A stretch of 32,964 bases of DNA from a virus, in the IMG/VR virus record IMGVR_UViG_3300042691_003980, positions 1 to 32,964 of that record; one strand, 5' to 3'. Made by a program: the position numbers and the translations under genes. This document shows, piece after piece, positions 32,787 through 32,964 of the stretch. Positions within the stretch are counted from its first letter, which is position 1, and every line of letters starts with the position of its first letter. The notes under the pieces were generated by a model. That model ran no database searches, was not told the DNA's origin, and saw nothing but the letters and a program-made list of their open reading frames with translations.

Positions 32787-32956
32787 CCAAACAAGATGAC
32801 GATGACATTCAAGACTACGTTCGCCCTTGGGTTGGGCTGACGGATGAGGAGATAGTGGAGTTGCACCACGAAATTAAAGTGCAACTTATGGGCACATACA
32901 AAACCGAAGACATTTACCGCGCCATTGAAGCCAAACTCAAGGAGAAGAACACATGA
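32783..32956 (+). CDS. 57-residue acidic protein, unknown
   Basis: A short gene with ATGA overlaps on both sides (32783 and 32953). The product starts MTKQDDDDIQDYVRPWVGLT, continues DEEIVELHHEIKVQL and ends in a helical YKTEDIYRAIEAKLKEKNT. The region DEEI...E.H..IK recalls small early phage proteins of unknown role. No motif is recognised. Confidence 0.65.
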   Translation: MTKQDDDDIQDYVRPWVGLTDEEIVELHHEIKVQLMGTYKTEDIYRAIEAKLKEKNT

Positions 32957-32964
32957 GTGATGGC
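32953..32964 (+). CDS. Start of a further gene, cut by the window edge
   Basis: ATG AGT GAT GGC follows the previous stop in ATGA overlap, with GGAGAAG upstream. Only four codons (MSDG) are visible, so nothing can be said about the product except that the operon continues rightward. Confidence 0.6.

Overview
The window is about 33 kb of a tailed double-stranded DNA phage genome (Caudoviricetes), almost certainly a fragment of a longer or circularly permuted genome. It is packed with genes: most neighbours overlap by 4 nt (ATGA or GTGA) or share TAATG, and there is no gene-free stretch above about 120 nt. The set of head-tail adaptor, P22 gp10/T7 gp12-like nozzle candidate, internal-virion-like giant proteins, virion hydrolase and no tape-measure, tail-tube or sheath genes points to a short-tailed (podovirus-like) particle. 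The gene repertoire resembles phages from freshwater metagenomes, perhaps infecting Betaproteobacteria; that host guess comes from general resemblance, not from any host marker here. Terminase, portal, major capsid protein, DNA polymerase and integrase are not in the window. I saw no tRNA, CRISPR array or insertion sequence.

Left part (21-25325, all +): the virion and lysis block. It starts with a small head-region protein (21-428), an adaptor-family protein carrying a discoidin-like insert (443-1504), a small Cys-rich protein and two large fibre proteins. The second fibre ends in an S74 self-cleaving chaperone (4084-7128). Two small conserved proteins follow, then a lysis cassette (7714-10047) with four small membrane proteins, a 3TM-type holin and an M15 endolysin. 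A second adaptor (10093-10728) opens a tail and ejection block: a structural protein, a gp10-like nozzle candidate (12221-14434), a 2075-residue repeat-rich protein (14690-20917), two internal-virion-like proteins and a glucosaminidase-type virion hydrolase (23745-25325). A strong rho-independent terminator closes this block at 25387-25415.

Middle part (25414-28764, all -): ten tightly coupled early genes, transcribed right to left. They encode two tiny membrane or Cys-containing proteins, an SSB-like protein with a DDDIPF tail, a winged-helix-like protein, unknown proteins, a second small membrane protein, a PD-(D/E)XK nuclease and two short unknowns.

Right part (28883-32964, all +): a divergent early/replication operon starting with a Cro/YdaS-like HTH protein. 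It continues with a DUF1376 replication protein, a stand-alone primase zinc-finger protein, a DnaB/gp4-type helicase, a RusA Holliday-junction resolvase and several short unknowns; the last gene is cut by the window edge. The 118-nt gap between the two early operons holds two face-to-face promoter candidates. A 7-bp inverted repeat is centred on the leftward -10 box, so this looks like the control switch of the phage.

The most unusual content is modular domain traffic in virion proteins: an eightfold 34-residue repeat with a dockerin-type calcium loop between units, a nested domain insertion in the nozzle candidate, a discoidin-like insert in the adaptor and an AT-rich block in the S74 fibre. 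No clearly new defence or counter-defence system can be demonstrated from sequence alone.
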